In this document: positions 50,777-59,220 of the stretch, in pieces
Position numbering within the stretch: position 1 is the stretch's first letter
Layout of the letters: every line of letters starts with the position of its first letter
Assembly (NCBI GenBank): GCA_965197825.1
Contig: CBDANW010000002.1
Location: forward strand, 992,001-1,056,000
Direction: 5' to 3'
DNA from: CBDANW01 sp965197825
GTDB taxonomy: Bacteria; Acidobacteriota; Vicinamibacteria; Marinacidobacterales; DATDRI01
DNA length: 64,000 bases
The notes under the pieces: model-generated
Databases searched by the model: none
Told to the model about the DNA's origin: nothing
What the model saw: the letters and a program-made list of their open reading frames with translations, nothing else
Translations under genes and position numbers: made by a program

Positions 50777-51825
50777 TCAACCTGTCCACTTTTCCTGGGC
50801 AAGGTCACATCGACGCGCAAGCCTCGCTCGAGAAGGTCCTGCAACATCGCGGTGCACACCCGAGAGTTCTCCGTCGAGCCCAGCCATATACCCAGGGGCA
50901 CCTTCGTTCCATCTATTGTGATACCGAGAGTTACGACGACGGTCTGTCCGGCCACCTCAAGGCCATCCAGCATCAGTGCCGCAAGCTCGAACTCCTCTAG
51001 CCGCCGAGACAGGTATTCCTCGAGCTTCTTAGTCGTCTGGCTCACGAGGTGACGGCTGGCGGCACTCTTACTCGTGCCACGAGACTTCAACTTGGCCGCG
51101 GGTTTGTCCAGACTCGATTCGTAATTTCGGGTCGATACCCCCACCAAGACCTGATTCAACACTCGCTCTGGAAGCGGGTCTTCTTCGCGGAAGGCTTCGA
51201 AGTGTGGAAGCGACGCCTCCTCGCCCGACTTCGAGCGAACTCGAGGTCGCGACCCTTGGATGCGACGACCACCGGAGCTCAGCTCTCCGTTCGTGCTCCC
51301 CCAGTGGTTATGAGTTCGCTCCTTCTCGTGCTTGCCCTTGAGCCCCGCGATCTCCTCGGCGTCCTCTCTGAGCAGTAGGTGCAGAGCTGTCAGTCCTTGC
51401 TCGTACACCCATTCCGTCAGATCCGCCTTCGTGGCCGCGATCCCAGCTATCATCGGTAGCAGTATCTGACCGACTTGGCCAACTACCTTGCCCGTAGGCG
51501 AGTGCGTTTGCTTTCTTACTGGCTTCTTCGATTTCCTAGGCATTGGTGGCTCCTTGTCCCCCTCTGGAGACGGTTTATTGGCAGACCTATTCTTAGGCCG
51601 GCCAAGGAGCCGCCGCTACCCCAAATTCAACATCCGGCGGGACATCCCCGGCGATGAGGTGGTGAGATGTCAAGAGAAAAAGTAATGTCGTGCACATATG
51701 AGGGGGCTGTCGGTTTTCCTTGCACGCTCAAGTGGCTATCGCATTAATAGTTATGCGTTTGTCTAGGTGAGTGTCGGCTGGCCTTACAGATTCTTCCCGT
51801 CAAATCAACGAATGAAAACAAACCG

Positions 51826-52485
51826 CTACGACGTTGTCATCCGTAACTCGTTTTTATAAAATGACTTAAGTGCCGCCAACTCCGTGTTCTTCTCAGGATC
51901 GAAGAGCATGTCCTCCGTGTACTCCCAATCGAGAACCCGGGCCAGCATCCGACCGGTGGAAGGCCAAATCTGATAGAGCCCGCGCGCGTTGGCGGGGCTC
52001 ACCGCGTCCGGATCGTAGCCGCTCTCCACGATGCCGATGGCAAGGAACATGAGCGGCTCGAGTGACGGATATTTCTCACTCGCTTTCAGGATCATATCCG
52101 AGTAGTGATAGGCGTCGCTGAGACCGATGCACGGATTCGCTTCCATGATCGCATCTCGAACCCCCAGCAACATCTGTTGGCGCCTGGAGTCGAACTGAAC
52201 GGCCGAGTCGAGCCTTTGCATTCTAGATTCGACGCGAGACATCATCCCGTCGGTCTCCGCGCGCAGCGTGGCGACCAAATGGAAGGCGTAGAGTGCGAGC
52301 GCGCTGGTTGTCACGAGAAGAAGGCAAAGACAAAGCAGGGCGATCGACTGCCAGCCGGATCGCGACTCCTGGGTCCGGCGCTGGGTCGTCTTCTTGGGTT
52401 TCTGAGCCCGAGTCGCAAGCTTCTCGACGGGCTTTCTCTCTGCGAGACTGAAAATCTTACTCTCCGCTTTGGTCCGAGCTGCCAT
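51826..52485 (-). CDS. Membrane-anchored lytic transglycosylase (SLT), C-terminally truncated
   Basis: The 219-residue protein has a basic N-terminus, one membrane helix (SIALLCLCLLLVTTSALALY), a linker, then an SLT-type lysozyme-like domain: MFLAIGIVESGYDPDAVSPA contains the catalytic Glu (VES), followed by NARGLYQIWPSTGRMLA. It would cleave the glycan strands of peptidoglycan from the periplasmic face. The domain normally continues another 40-60 residues with an AYNAG-type motif; here it stops after LAALKSFYKNELRMTTS, so the C-terminal lobe is missing. The break lies about 170 bp from ISA copy 5. Confidence 0.7.
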   Translation of the reverse strand: MAARTKAESKIFSLAERKPVEKLATRAQKPKKTTQRRTQESRSGWQSIALLCLCLLLVTTSALALYAFHLVATLRAETDGMMSRVESRMQRLDSAVQFDSRRQQMLLGVRDAIMEANPCIGLSDAYHYSDMILKASEKYPSLEPLMFLAIGIVESGYDPDAVSPANARGLYQIWPSTGRMLARVLDWEYTEDMLFDPEKNTELAALKSFYKNELRMTTS

Positions 52486-52722
52486 CCAGAACCTCCGGAT
52501 TCAGTTAGGATTCAGTGCCTGCCTTACTGTCATGGGGGAGCCGTCTCGGTTATTTTCCCGAGGACCGAGTCAACACAAGCTGAGAACTGGTTGAGAGAAT
52601 TTATTATCGCCGGGAAGGACCAGTTCGTCAAACCCTCCGCGACTGTTTTTTACCGGCTTTCGCCGCTTTCAGCTTAACTACTTTGCTTGTAGTCGCTTAG
52701 GAGACCGCTCGAAGCTCGTTGG

Positions 52723-53088
52723 CTACCAGATCGGGTTGGGTGGATAGAGAGGTTGAGCCCACGGGCTTCCGGGAAGCTCGCCAGACCTCACCGGCCCCTG
52801 GGTCGCCTCCCGATCCGCCGTCGAGAAGCCCCAAAGGCCCTCTTCCTGCTGCATCCGGGTGATGACCGCGTCCCAGCCCGCCCGGCTGGCTCGAAAGGAG
52901 ACGACGAGCGCCGTGGAATGACAGGCTCCGCATTGGGTCAAGACCAGACCCCGACCCTTGCCCGGTTCCAGGCCTTGAATGGGCTGGTCGGACACTATCG
53001 GCGAGGACGGGGAAAACCCCTGCCAAGCGAGGAATCCAATCGCCGCAAGAAGGACGACGGCAACTGCCAGAAGGATTGCGCGGTGCAT
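52723..53088 (-). CDS. c-type cytochrome subunit, SorB-like
   Basis: The 121-residue protein begins with an N-terminal signal/anchor helix (AILLAVAVVLLAAIGFLAWQ), then the haem-binding motif in TQCGACHSTALVV (CxxCH), and AGWDAVITRMQQEEGLWGFS typical of small cytochromes paired with SorA. The C-terminal tail PWAQPLYPPNPIW resembles the proline-rich end of SorB-like proteins; the stretch before it (TQGPVRSGELPGS) fits poorly and may hide compensating indels, since DREAILxYL is usual there. It starts 5 bp after the SorA-like stop, so it would accept electrons from sulfite oxidation. Confidence 0.7.
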   Translation of the reverse strand: MHRAILLAVAVVLLAAIGFLAWQGFSPSSPIVSDQPIQGLEPGKGRGLVLTQCGACHSTALVVSFRASRAGWDAVITRMQQEEGLWGFSTADREATQGPVRSGELPGSPWAQPLYPPNPIW

Positions 53089-53093
53089 CCTAG

Positions 53094-54394
53094 TCAGATT
53101 ACGTGGACCGCGATCCGCTGCATCGCGTTGTTGAGATACCCACGCGGGTTCCAACCGGGAATCACCATAGACTGTTGGCGCCCACGGTGATCGGTCGCTC
53201 GGGCCCATATCTCGTAATACCCGGGGCTCGGAAACTCGATGGCCGCCTCCCATCGTTGCCAGGCGAACGGATTCGCTGGCGGCGCGAGCGAAGCTTGCAT
53301 CCAGGTGGCGGCAAAGTCGAAGCTCACGTGCATCGCGTCAACGGGCCCGTCACCAGACCAGGCGTGTCCACGCAGAGACAGCGGTTCTCCGAGCCGGGTT
53401 TCGACTCCCGTCGCCGGCGATGTGATGATGGACTTCACCGGCATTGCCTCGATGATCGCCATCTCCGATTCGGGGATATCCGTAGCTGGCGTACCGGGCG
53501 CCACCGGATACTCGGGGACTCGATAGGATTGCCCGGTCATCTTGGGGCCGTCGTGGACGCGGTCTCGGACCCAGAGGCGCCGGAGCCACTTTCCTGAAGC
53601 GGAGCCCGGCCAACCAGGGGCTACTAGTCTCAATGGAAATCCGTGCTGGACCGGTAGGGACTCTCCGTTCATCTCCCACACCAACAACGTGTGATCGTCG
53701 AGCGCTTTTTCCAAACCGACTCCGCGCGAAATGGGAACGTCGTTCACGTCACCGGACATCCCAGTCTGGCCGGTCAGGGGGAGATCCTCACCATAGTAAG
53801 CAACGAAAACGGCGCTCAATTTCAACCCCGCGTCATCCAACACGTCTTTCAGGCGAACCCCCGTGTAGCTGGCGCATCCCACCGCGCCCAGCGTCCACTG
53901 ATTGCCCGAAGCCGGCGGGTTGTAGCCGGCCCTGCCGTTGCCGGCACACTCGAGCACGAGGGAAGCCTGCCGGTGAGGATAGCGACTCTTGAGCTCATCG
54001 AGACTCAAGCTCAGAGGCGTTTCGACTTCGCCGTCTACCGTCAGCGTCCAGTCGGAGACGTCACCCGTACGGGCGCGCTCCGGGAGAAGCCCGTTGTTCG
54101 AATGAAGTGCCGGCTGTTCGGCGTGAGTTCATCGTCCAGCAGCGTGACCGGTGTCTCCGCGGTGAGTGGACGATCGCTCAGGACGATGAGCCCGTCTTTC
54201 CCCTCCATCCCGTCAATAGCAAGAGGGACAAGAGGCGCCGAGGGCGTCGCCTGCTGGGCCTTCGCCACTGGCACGAACGTCTCGCCGCGCCAAAATGACT
54301 CCGGGCGCGAGAACCACCATCCCAGTGTTCCGGAGCCCAGCACCCCCAGGAAACGCCTGCGCCCGTTGAGCCCGTTGAGCCTGTCGCGACTCAT
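53094..54394 (-). pseudogene. SorA-like sulfite dehydrogenase (Tat-exported, one frameshift)
   Basis: The N-terminus has a twin-arginine signal (GRRRFLGVLGSGTLGWWFSR). The frame shifts near 54060 (NSRHFIRTTG stop path vs LTVDGEVETPLSLSLDELKS), and the long C-terminal part is a sulfite oxidase fold: SLVLECAGNGRAGYNPPASG has the Cys expected to ligate the molybdenum, GAVGCASYTGVRLKDVL, GFPLRLVAPGWPGSASGKWL (cofactor binding), and the dimerisation domain with SLRGHAWSGDGPVDAMHVSF and YYEIWARATDHRGRQQSMVI. Periplasmic oxidation of sulfite to sulfate is predicted with the adjacent cytochrome. About 430 residues once restored. Confidence 0.8.
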
Positions 54395-54454
54395 ATTGCC
54401 CCCAGTCTATAGCAGACCGTTCGGCGCGCGCGATCTGGTAGCATAGGCCGCAAC

Positions 54455-55810
54455 GTGCCTGAGGAATCCGAAAACACCCAGGCTCATCCCTGGCTCCATG
54501 CGCTTGGGCTCCATCGGCGCGAGCTCCGCGCCTGGGCCATGTACGACTGGGCGAACTCGGCGTTCGCCACCACCGTCATGGCCACCATCCTGCCGATCTT
54601 TTACCACGGTTACGCGGCCACGACGCTCGAGGAGAACCTGCGCACCGTCTATTGGGGATACACCCAAACCGTCGCGCTCGTCATCATCGCGATCATCTCG
54701 CCGGTCCTGGGTGCCACCGCCGATTATTTGGGCGCCAAGAAAAAGTTCCTCGCGAGCTTTGCCGGGCTGGGGATCCTTGGATCCTTCTTGCTTTCCTTCA
54801 CCGGTGAAGGCGAGTGGCTGTTTGCGTCCGCCGCTTTCATCGTCGGCAACATTGGTTTTGCTGCCGGCAACGTGTTCTACGAATCGCTTCTACCTCACGT
54901 CGCTCGCCCCGACGAGGTGGACCGCGTGTCGACCGCAGGCTACGCCATCGGTTATGTAGGGGGTGGCCTGCTTCTCGCTTTCCAGCTCGCTTGGGTCACC
55001 TGGCCGGAGCGATTCGGCATGACCGACGCGACCCAAGCTTCGAAGATCGCGTTCGCCAGCGTGGCCCTGTGGTGGGCGATCTTCACCGTGCCGCTGCTCC
55101 GCGTCGTCCGCGAGCCCGCACGCCGACTGGAAACGGACGAGATGCTGGCGATGAACCCGATCCGAGTCGGCCTCGGCCGTGTCATCGAGACCTTCAAAGA
55201 GATTCGGCGACATCGACAGGTGTTCACCTTTCTCATTGCCTTCTGGCTCTACAACGACGGCATCATGACCATCATCAAGATGGCGACGATCTACGGCACC
55301 GAGATCGGCATCGGTCAGACGCATCTGATCGGCGCGATGCTCCTGGTTCAGTTTCTCGGCATCCCGTTCACTTTCGCCTATGGCGCCCTGGCATCGCGCA
55401 TCGGGGCCAAGAGGGGTCTTTATCTGGCACTGGTGGTCTACACAGGAATCTCGATACTGGGCTACTACATGAGCAACGCCTGGCACTTCTGGGCCCTCGC
55501 CGGCATGGTCGCGATGGTTCAGGGGGGCAGTCAAGCGCTCAGCCGTTCCCTTTACGCTTCTATGGTGCCGCGCGGGAAGTCGTCGGAGTTTTTCGGTTTC
55601 TACAGTATCAGCGGCAAGTTTGGAAACATCTTCGGGCCCCTGGTGTTTGCCGTGGTCAGCCAGCTCGCCGGAGGGAGCCGATTGAGCATTCTTTCCCTCC
55701 TCGTTTTCTTCGCCGTGGGCATGTTCTTCTTGAGCCGGGTCGACGAAGCCGAGGGGCGTCGGGTTGCAAGGGAGGAGGATTCCGAGTTGAGGGCCGCCAG
55801 CCCGGAGTAA
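54455..55810 (+). CDS. UMF1-family (Atg22-like) major facilitator transporter
   Basis: The 451-residue protein has twelve membrane helices and begins with the diagnostic WAMYDWANSAFATTVMATIL. Further family segments are VFYESLLPHVARPDEVDRVS with TAGYAIGYVGGGLLL, FLIAFWLYNDGIMTIIKMAT, and MVQGGSQALSRSLYASMVPR with GKSSEFFGFYSISGKFGNIF. Related eukaryotic Atg22 exports amino acids from the vacuole; the bacterial substrate is unknown. GTG start at 54455. It diverges from the SorA-like gene with only 60 bp between starts. The frame is intact. Confidence 0.88.
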   Translation: MPEESENTQAHPWLHALGLHRRELRAWAMYDWANSAFATTVMATILPIFYHGYAATTLEENLRTVYWGYTQTVALVIIAIISPVLGATADYLGAKKKFLASFAGLGILGSFLLSFTGEGEWLFASAAFIVGNIGFAAGNVFYESLLPHVARPDEVDRVSTAGYAIGYVGGGLLLAFQLAWVTWPERFGMTDATQASKIAFASVALWWAIFTVPLLRVVREPARRLETDEMLAMNPIRVGLGRVIETFKEIRRHRQVFTFLIAFWLYNDGIMTIIKMATIYGTEIGIGQTHLIGAMLLVQFLGIPFTFAYGALASRIGAKRGLYLALVVYTGISILGYYMSNAWHFWALAGMVAMVQGGSQALSRSLYASMVPRGKSSEFFGFYSISGKFGNIFGPLVFAVVSQLAGGSRLSILSLLVFFAVGMFFLSRVDEAEGRRVAREEDSELRAASPE

Positions 55811-55825
55811 ACTGTCCAAGTCGAC

Positions 55826-57602
55826 ATGGCCGCCCTGAACGATCTCCACCTCTTGCTCGATCGCATCGATGGCCGCGGCTACAAAGCCTATAAAGAGATC
55901 GCCGGTACGTACGACGGCAGAGGCTTTACGCTCCACGTGGATCACGTCCAAGGCGATCCCTTTGCCGCTCCCAGCAAGATGCGTCTCCGCGTACCGCAGA
56001 CACTGGCACAGGTTCCGAGTGATCTCTTCAGCAACCGCGTCCGTCGCATAGCTCTCCAGGACTTCCTAAGCCGAGAGTTGTACCGTGCCATAAAGCGCGA
56101 GGTCCAGGGGCGCCGGGGTACGGGCAAGAGTGGCACCGTCACCATCGACGTGGGAGGCCAAGAGGTTCTCGAGCGCACGGCCATGCTAGTGACTCGGGAT
56201 TGGGTGGAGGCGCGCATCGAGGTCGGGCTTCCCGCCGCGGGGCGCACGATTCTTGGACGGCAGGCAGAGGCCATTCTCTGCCGCGAGCTGCCAAAGGTCC
56301 TCGAATCATCCCTGATCTGGAACAACGTACCGCAAGAAGAAGGTCAGGCGTTTGTCGAGTGCGTGGAGAACCAGGAAGACATCCGCCGGCAGCTCGAGGA
56401 GCTGGGACTGGTGGCGTTCGTGGCGGACGGGGCCATTCTCCCCAGGGAGAGTGGTGTCAGTGACCGGCCGCTCGGCTCGCGCGAAGCCGTCGCCTTTCAG
56501 TCGCCCGACTCCCTACGCGTGACCGTCTCGGTCCGGCATCTAGTTCCGGCCCCGGCCGGTGGCGGTGAGCGGACGCGCTCGCTTTCCGGAATGGGTGTCC
56601 CCCGCGGCGTCACCCTCATCGTGGGCGGTGGGTATCACGGCAAGTCCACGCTCCTCAGGGCGATCGAGCGCAGCGTTGTACCCCCACATTCCCGCCGACG
56701 GCCGAGAGTACGTCGTCACGAGTCGCGACGCCGTCAAGATCCGCGCCGAGGACGGCCGGCGCGTCGAGCAGGTCGACATCAGCCCCTTTATCAGCAACCT
56801 ACCCTTCGGAAGAAGCACCGAGACGTTCTCGACGGAAGACGCCAGCGGGAGCACCAGCCAGGCGGCCAACATCATGGAAGCGTTGGAAGCAGGGGCCACC
56901 GCGCTCCTCCTCGACGAAGACACGTCCGCCACCAACTTCATGGTGCGGGACGCCCGAATGCAGGCCCTGGTCCATAAAGAGCACGAGCCCATCACCCCTT
57001 TCCTGGATCGGGTCCGCGAGCTCTACGATACGCGTGACGTCTCGACGGGTCCTGGTCATGAGCGGCTCGGGCGACTACTTCGACGCGGCCGACAAGGTTA
57101 TTCTGATGCGCGACTACCTTCCCCAAGAGGTCACTGCCGAGGCCAAGAAGATCGCTCGCGCTCGACCCACCCGGCGTGCCATCGAGGCGGGAAGTCCTCT
57201 GCCCCGCCACTTCGGGCGCGTGCCCGTGGCCCGAAGTTTCGACCCTTCGCGGGGGAAACGCGAGGTCAAGATCGACACCAAAGCCGTCGACCTCATTCTG
57301 TTCGGGAAAGAGCCCATCGATCTGCGAGCCGCGGAGCAGCTCGTGGACCCCAGTCAGACACGGGCCATCGGCCACATCATCCATCTCGCCGCAGGCCGCT
57401 TCATGGACGGAAGCACACGCTCCACGAAGTGCTGGCGTTGGTGGAAAAGCTTGTCGATCGCGAGGGGCTCGATCTGCTCGATCCCTTTCACCAAAAGGGA
57501 CAGCACCCCGGAAACTTCGCACGACCCAGGAAGTACGAGATTGCCGTCGCCATCAACCGCCTGCGAACGCTACGCATGCAGCAAAGCAAGGAAACCGAAT
57601 GA
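55826..57602 (+). pseudogene. ABC-class ATPase (GGGYHGKST type) with several frameshifts
   Basis: Homologous text runs through three frames. The N-terminal frame has YKEIAGTYDGRGFTLHVDHV, DPFAAPSKMRLRVPQ and the Walker A GGGYHGKSTLLRAIE. A shift near 56690 leads to YPHIPADGREYVVTSRDAVK, SFISNLPFGRSTETFSTEDA-like text, the signature GSTSQAANIMEALEAGATAL and Walker B LLLDEDTSATNFMVRDARMQ. Another near 57035 leads to RVLVMSGSGDYFDAADKVIL, and one near 57405 to TLHEVLALVEKLVDREGLDL to TLRMQQSKETE. The restored length of about 590 residues matches predicted ABC-class ATPases of unknown function. The last codon overlaps the next start (ATGA). Confidence 0.82.
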
Positions 57603-58340
57603 GAAAGACTTGCGTCCCTTTACTGACCCTTCTCTGGTTTGCCGCTTGTCAGCCTCCTTCACCCATCGATTCCATTGACGATTCCGTCGACATCGTCATT
57701 CGGGGGGGACGGTCGTCACGATGGATCCGGAAAGGCGTGTCCTCGACGGAGGCTCCGTGGTCATCCACGGGGATCGGATCGAGGCGGTGCTCGAAGCAGG
57801 AGATGCCATTCCGGCGGCAAACGAGATCGTCGACGCGACGGGCCACCTGGTGATTCCCGGCTCGGTCAACACGCACGGCCACATCCCCATGGTGTTGCTA
57901 CGAGGTCTCGCCGACGACCTCAGTTTGATGGAGTGGCTGGAGGACTACATCTTCCCCGCCGAAGGGAAAAACGTCTCACCGGAATTCGTCTATTGGGGGA
58001 GCCTGCTAGCCTGCATCGAAATGGCACGAAGTGGCACGACGACTTTCACCGACATGTACTACTTCGAAGAGGAGGTAGCGAGAGCGACTGACGAGGCGGG
58101 GCTTCGCGGAGTACTGAGTCAGACGATCATTGGATTTCCGGCGCCAGACTACAAGACGCCCGAGGAGGCTCTAACGGGCACTGAAAACTTCATCCGCCAG
58201 TATCTGGACCATCCCCGGGTGGTTCCCGGCGTTGGTCCACATGCGCTCTACACCACATCCCTCGAGGTAGTCGAGAACGCCTACCGGCTCGCTCAACGAT
58301 ATGAGGTGCCGTTCCAGATCCACGCTCTGGCGGTCGCAAG
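57599..58340 (+). pseudogene. Amidohydrolase-family lipoprotein, frameshifted and 3'-truncated
   Basis: The start MRKTCVPLLTLLWFAACQPP has a lipobox-like end (FAAC). After a frameshift near 57710, the TRZ/ATZ-type metal-dependent deaminase/hydrolase fold follows: VVTMDPERRVLDGGSVVIHG-like text, VIPGSVNTHGHIPMVLLRGL (HxH metal ligands replaced by NTHGH, the family form), SLLACIEMARSGTTTFTDMY and PFQIHAL (third metal His). The protein diverges after about 58335, where repeats begin. About half of the usual 450 residues is lost. Confidence 0.78.
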
Positions 58341-58536
58341 TGTTTGCCGTCAATACACGCGATCTTGCTATCAACGTGGCCGCCCTCAGGCGTCCGTTCG
58401 GACGTCAATCGGCAGGATCGCACGAATGGACTTGGTCAGACGCCGGTCGCGCGAATGGATGTGGTCAGACGCGCACGCACACCATTTCTGGCGTCAATAC
58501 ACGAGATCTTACTATCAACTTTATCAGACGCCGGTG
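58336..58536. repeat. Cluster of direct and inverted repeats
   Basis: CGTCAATACACG then GATCTT occurs at about 58348 and 58493, each followed by CTATCAAC after two further bases. GTCAGACGCCGG occurs at about 58435 and, as ATCAGACGCCGG, at 58527; a third TCAGACGCCGG lies at 58769. The outer ends of each unit, TGGCGTCAA and TCAGACGCC, are partly inverse to one another. The unit at 58722-58775 also begins TCTGGCGTCAATTA. The cluster cuts the amidohydrolase gene and abuts the group II intron-like RNA. Its identity is unknown. Confidence 0.5.
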
Positions 58537-59218
58537 CGACGAGTCCACCAAAGCCAAGCTACTCGAGGAGCTGGAGAAAAGCCCTGCTGAGTGATGTGGG
58601 GCTCGTAGCAGTAACCAGAGATCTATTCAAATCTGTTCAAAAGGGCGATTTAGCGGGTTCACTCGTGGTAGCGTAAAAAGAAAAAATCCCAAATCGAGGG
58701 AGTGACGGATGAGGTGCTATTCTGGCGTCAATTAGCTTGGTTGCTGCTGTCAAGCCGTGTCAGACGCCGGGCGAAAAACTCGTCTTATATGAGTAGGAGC
58801 TTCAGAACCAGTCCCGATCGCGTGAGCGGCTGGTTGGTGGATCTAGGAGATCTTCGCGTCTCGGGCAACAAGCCTTGCAAGAGCCAAGCAAGCTAGAGCG
58901 TTGGGCGGTCCGCGGAGAGTCGTCGAGTTGGAGAAGGAGGTAATGCGGTAAGTTGAGTTCCCAGAAGGGAGAACACCGTCTAGGCCAAGGGCAGGGATGC
59001 TGTGGTGAGGGTTCGTCATAGAGGACTAAACTGGAATCTAGTTGAGGGTACGTTTTTGTACGGTGAGCTCCACCGAAAGTCAAGCCTGTGGAGAGGAACG
59101 CTCTGGCTTCGGCGTGAGCCGAAGTGAAACGATCCTTGGTAAAGCAGGAACCTGGGCCTGATCAGATTTGATCAGGTTGTGGAGAGCGGTGATGCCGAGT
59201 GTAATGCTCGACGCCGGC
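58537..59218 (+). ncRNA. Group II intron-like 5' RNA segment, intron-encoded protein missing
   Basis: The segment starts GTGCGAC, which fits the group II 5' consensus GUGYG, and is dense in stems on the plus strand. CTTCGGC (59107-59113) pairs with GCCGAAG (59118-59124) around a GTGA (GNRA) tetraloop; CCTGATCA (59157-59164) pairs with TGATCAGG (59169-59176); a TTCCC/GGGA hairpin lies near 58956, and GTAC/GTAC near 59048. Phrases such as GGTTCGTCATA, CCTGTGGAGAGG and GCCGAAGTGAAACGA recall domain I of bacterial introns whose reverse transcriptase lies downstream. Here the sequence stops at the 3' end of the GGDEF gene; no reverse transcriptase, domain V or VI is present. Identification rests on recollection of motif style, not a covariance search. 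Confidence 0.5.
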
Positions 59219-59220
59219 TG

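Larger units (their letters stand above)
49551..50807 (+). mobile_element. IS3-family element, copy 4 (1257 bp)
   Basis: The left end reads CGACCCTGCCC instead of TGACCCTGCCC; the right end is normal. Flanked by CAT (49548-49550, 50808-50810), or by CATC if the first base is counted as target. Same length as copy 1. Inserted in the transposase gene of ISA copy 5. Confidence 0.93.
49141..51543 (-). pseudogene. ISA copy 5 transposase, interrupted by IS3 copy 4
   Basis: The N-terminal part (MPRKSKKPVRK at 51543 to LERGLRVD) and the C-terminal part (VDGGKGIRKALVDV to RNVKRW at 49141) flank IS3 copy 4. The N-terminal part has private substitutions (THNHWGSTNGELSSGGRRIQ, where other copies have HNHCGSTNGELSFGG), suggesting this copy has been decaying longest. 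It ends at the same TAG as all other copies. Confidence 0.9.
47522..51649 (-). mobile_element. ISA copy 5, carrying ISB and IS3 copy 4
   Basis: Left end GGGGATGTCCCGGC at 47522 is interrupted after 14 bp by ISB, resuming at 48936; the transposase gene is interrupted by IS3 copy 4; the right end CGGGACATCCCC finishes at 51649. Net length after removing ISB, IS3 and duplications is 1460 bp. The flanking duplication is imperfect: GGGATGAG (47514-47521) vs GCGATGAG (51651-51658). Confidence 0.92.

Noticed and set aside
54890..55951. 353-codon open frame on the minus strand and a 359-codon plus-strand frame at 54814-55893
   Set aside because: Both are alternative-frame shadows of the UMF1 transporter gene, which has clear family motifs.
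58336..58775. Integron attC sites or a CRISPR array
   Set aside because: Repeats are too few, too uneven in spacing and lack attC core sites; no integrase or cas gene is nearby.
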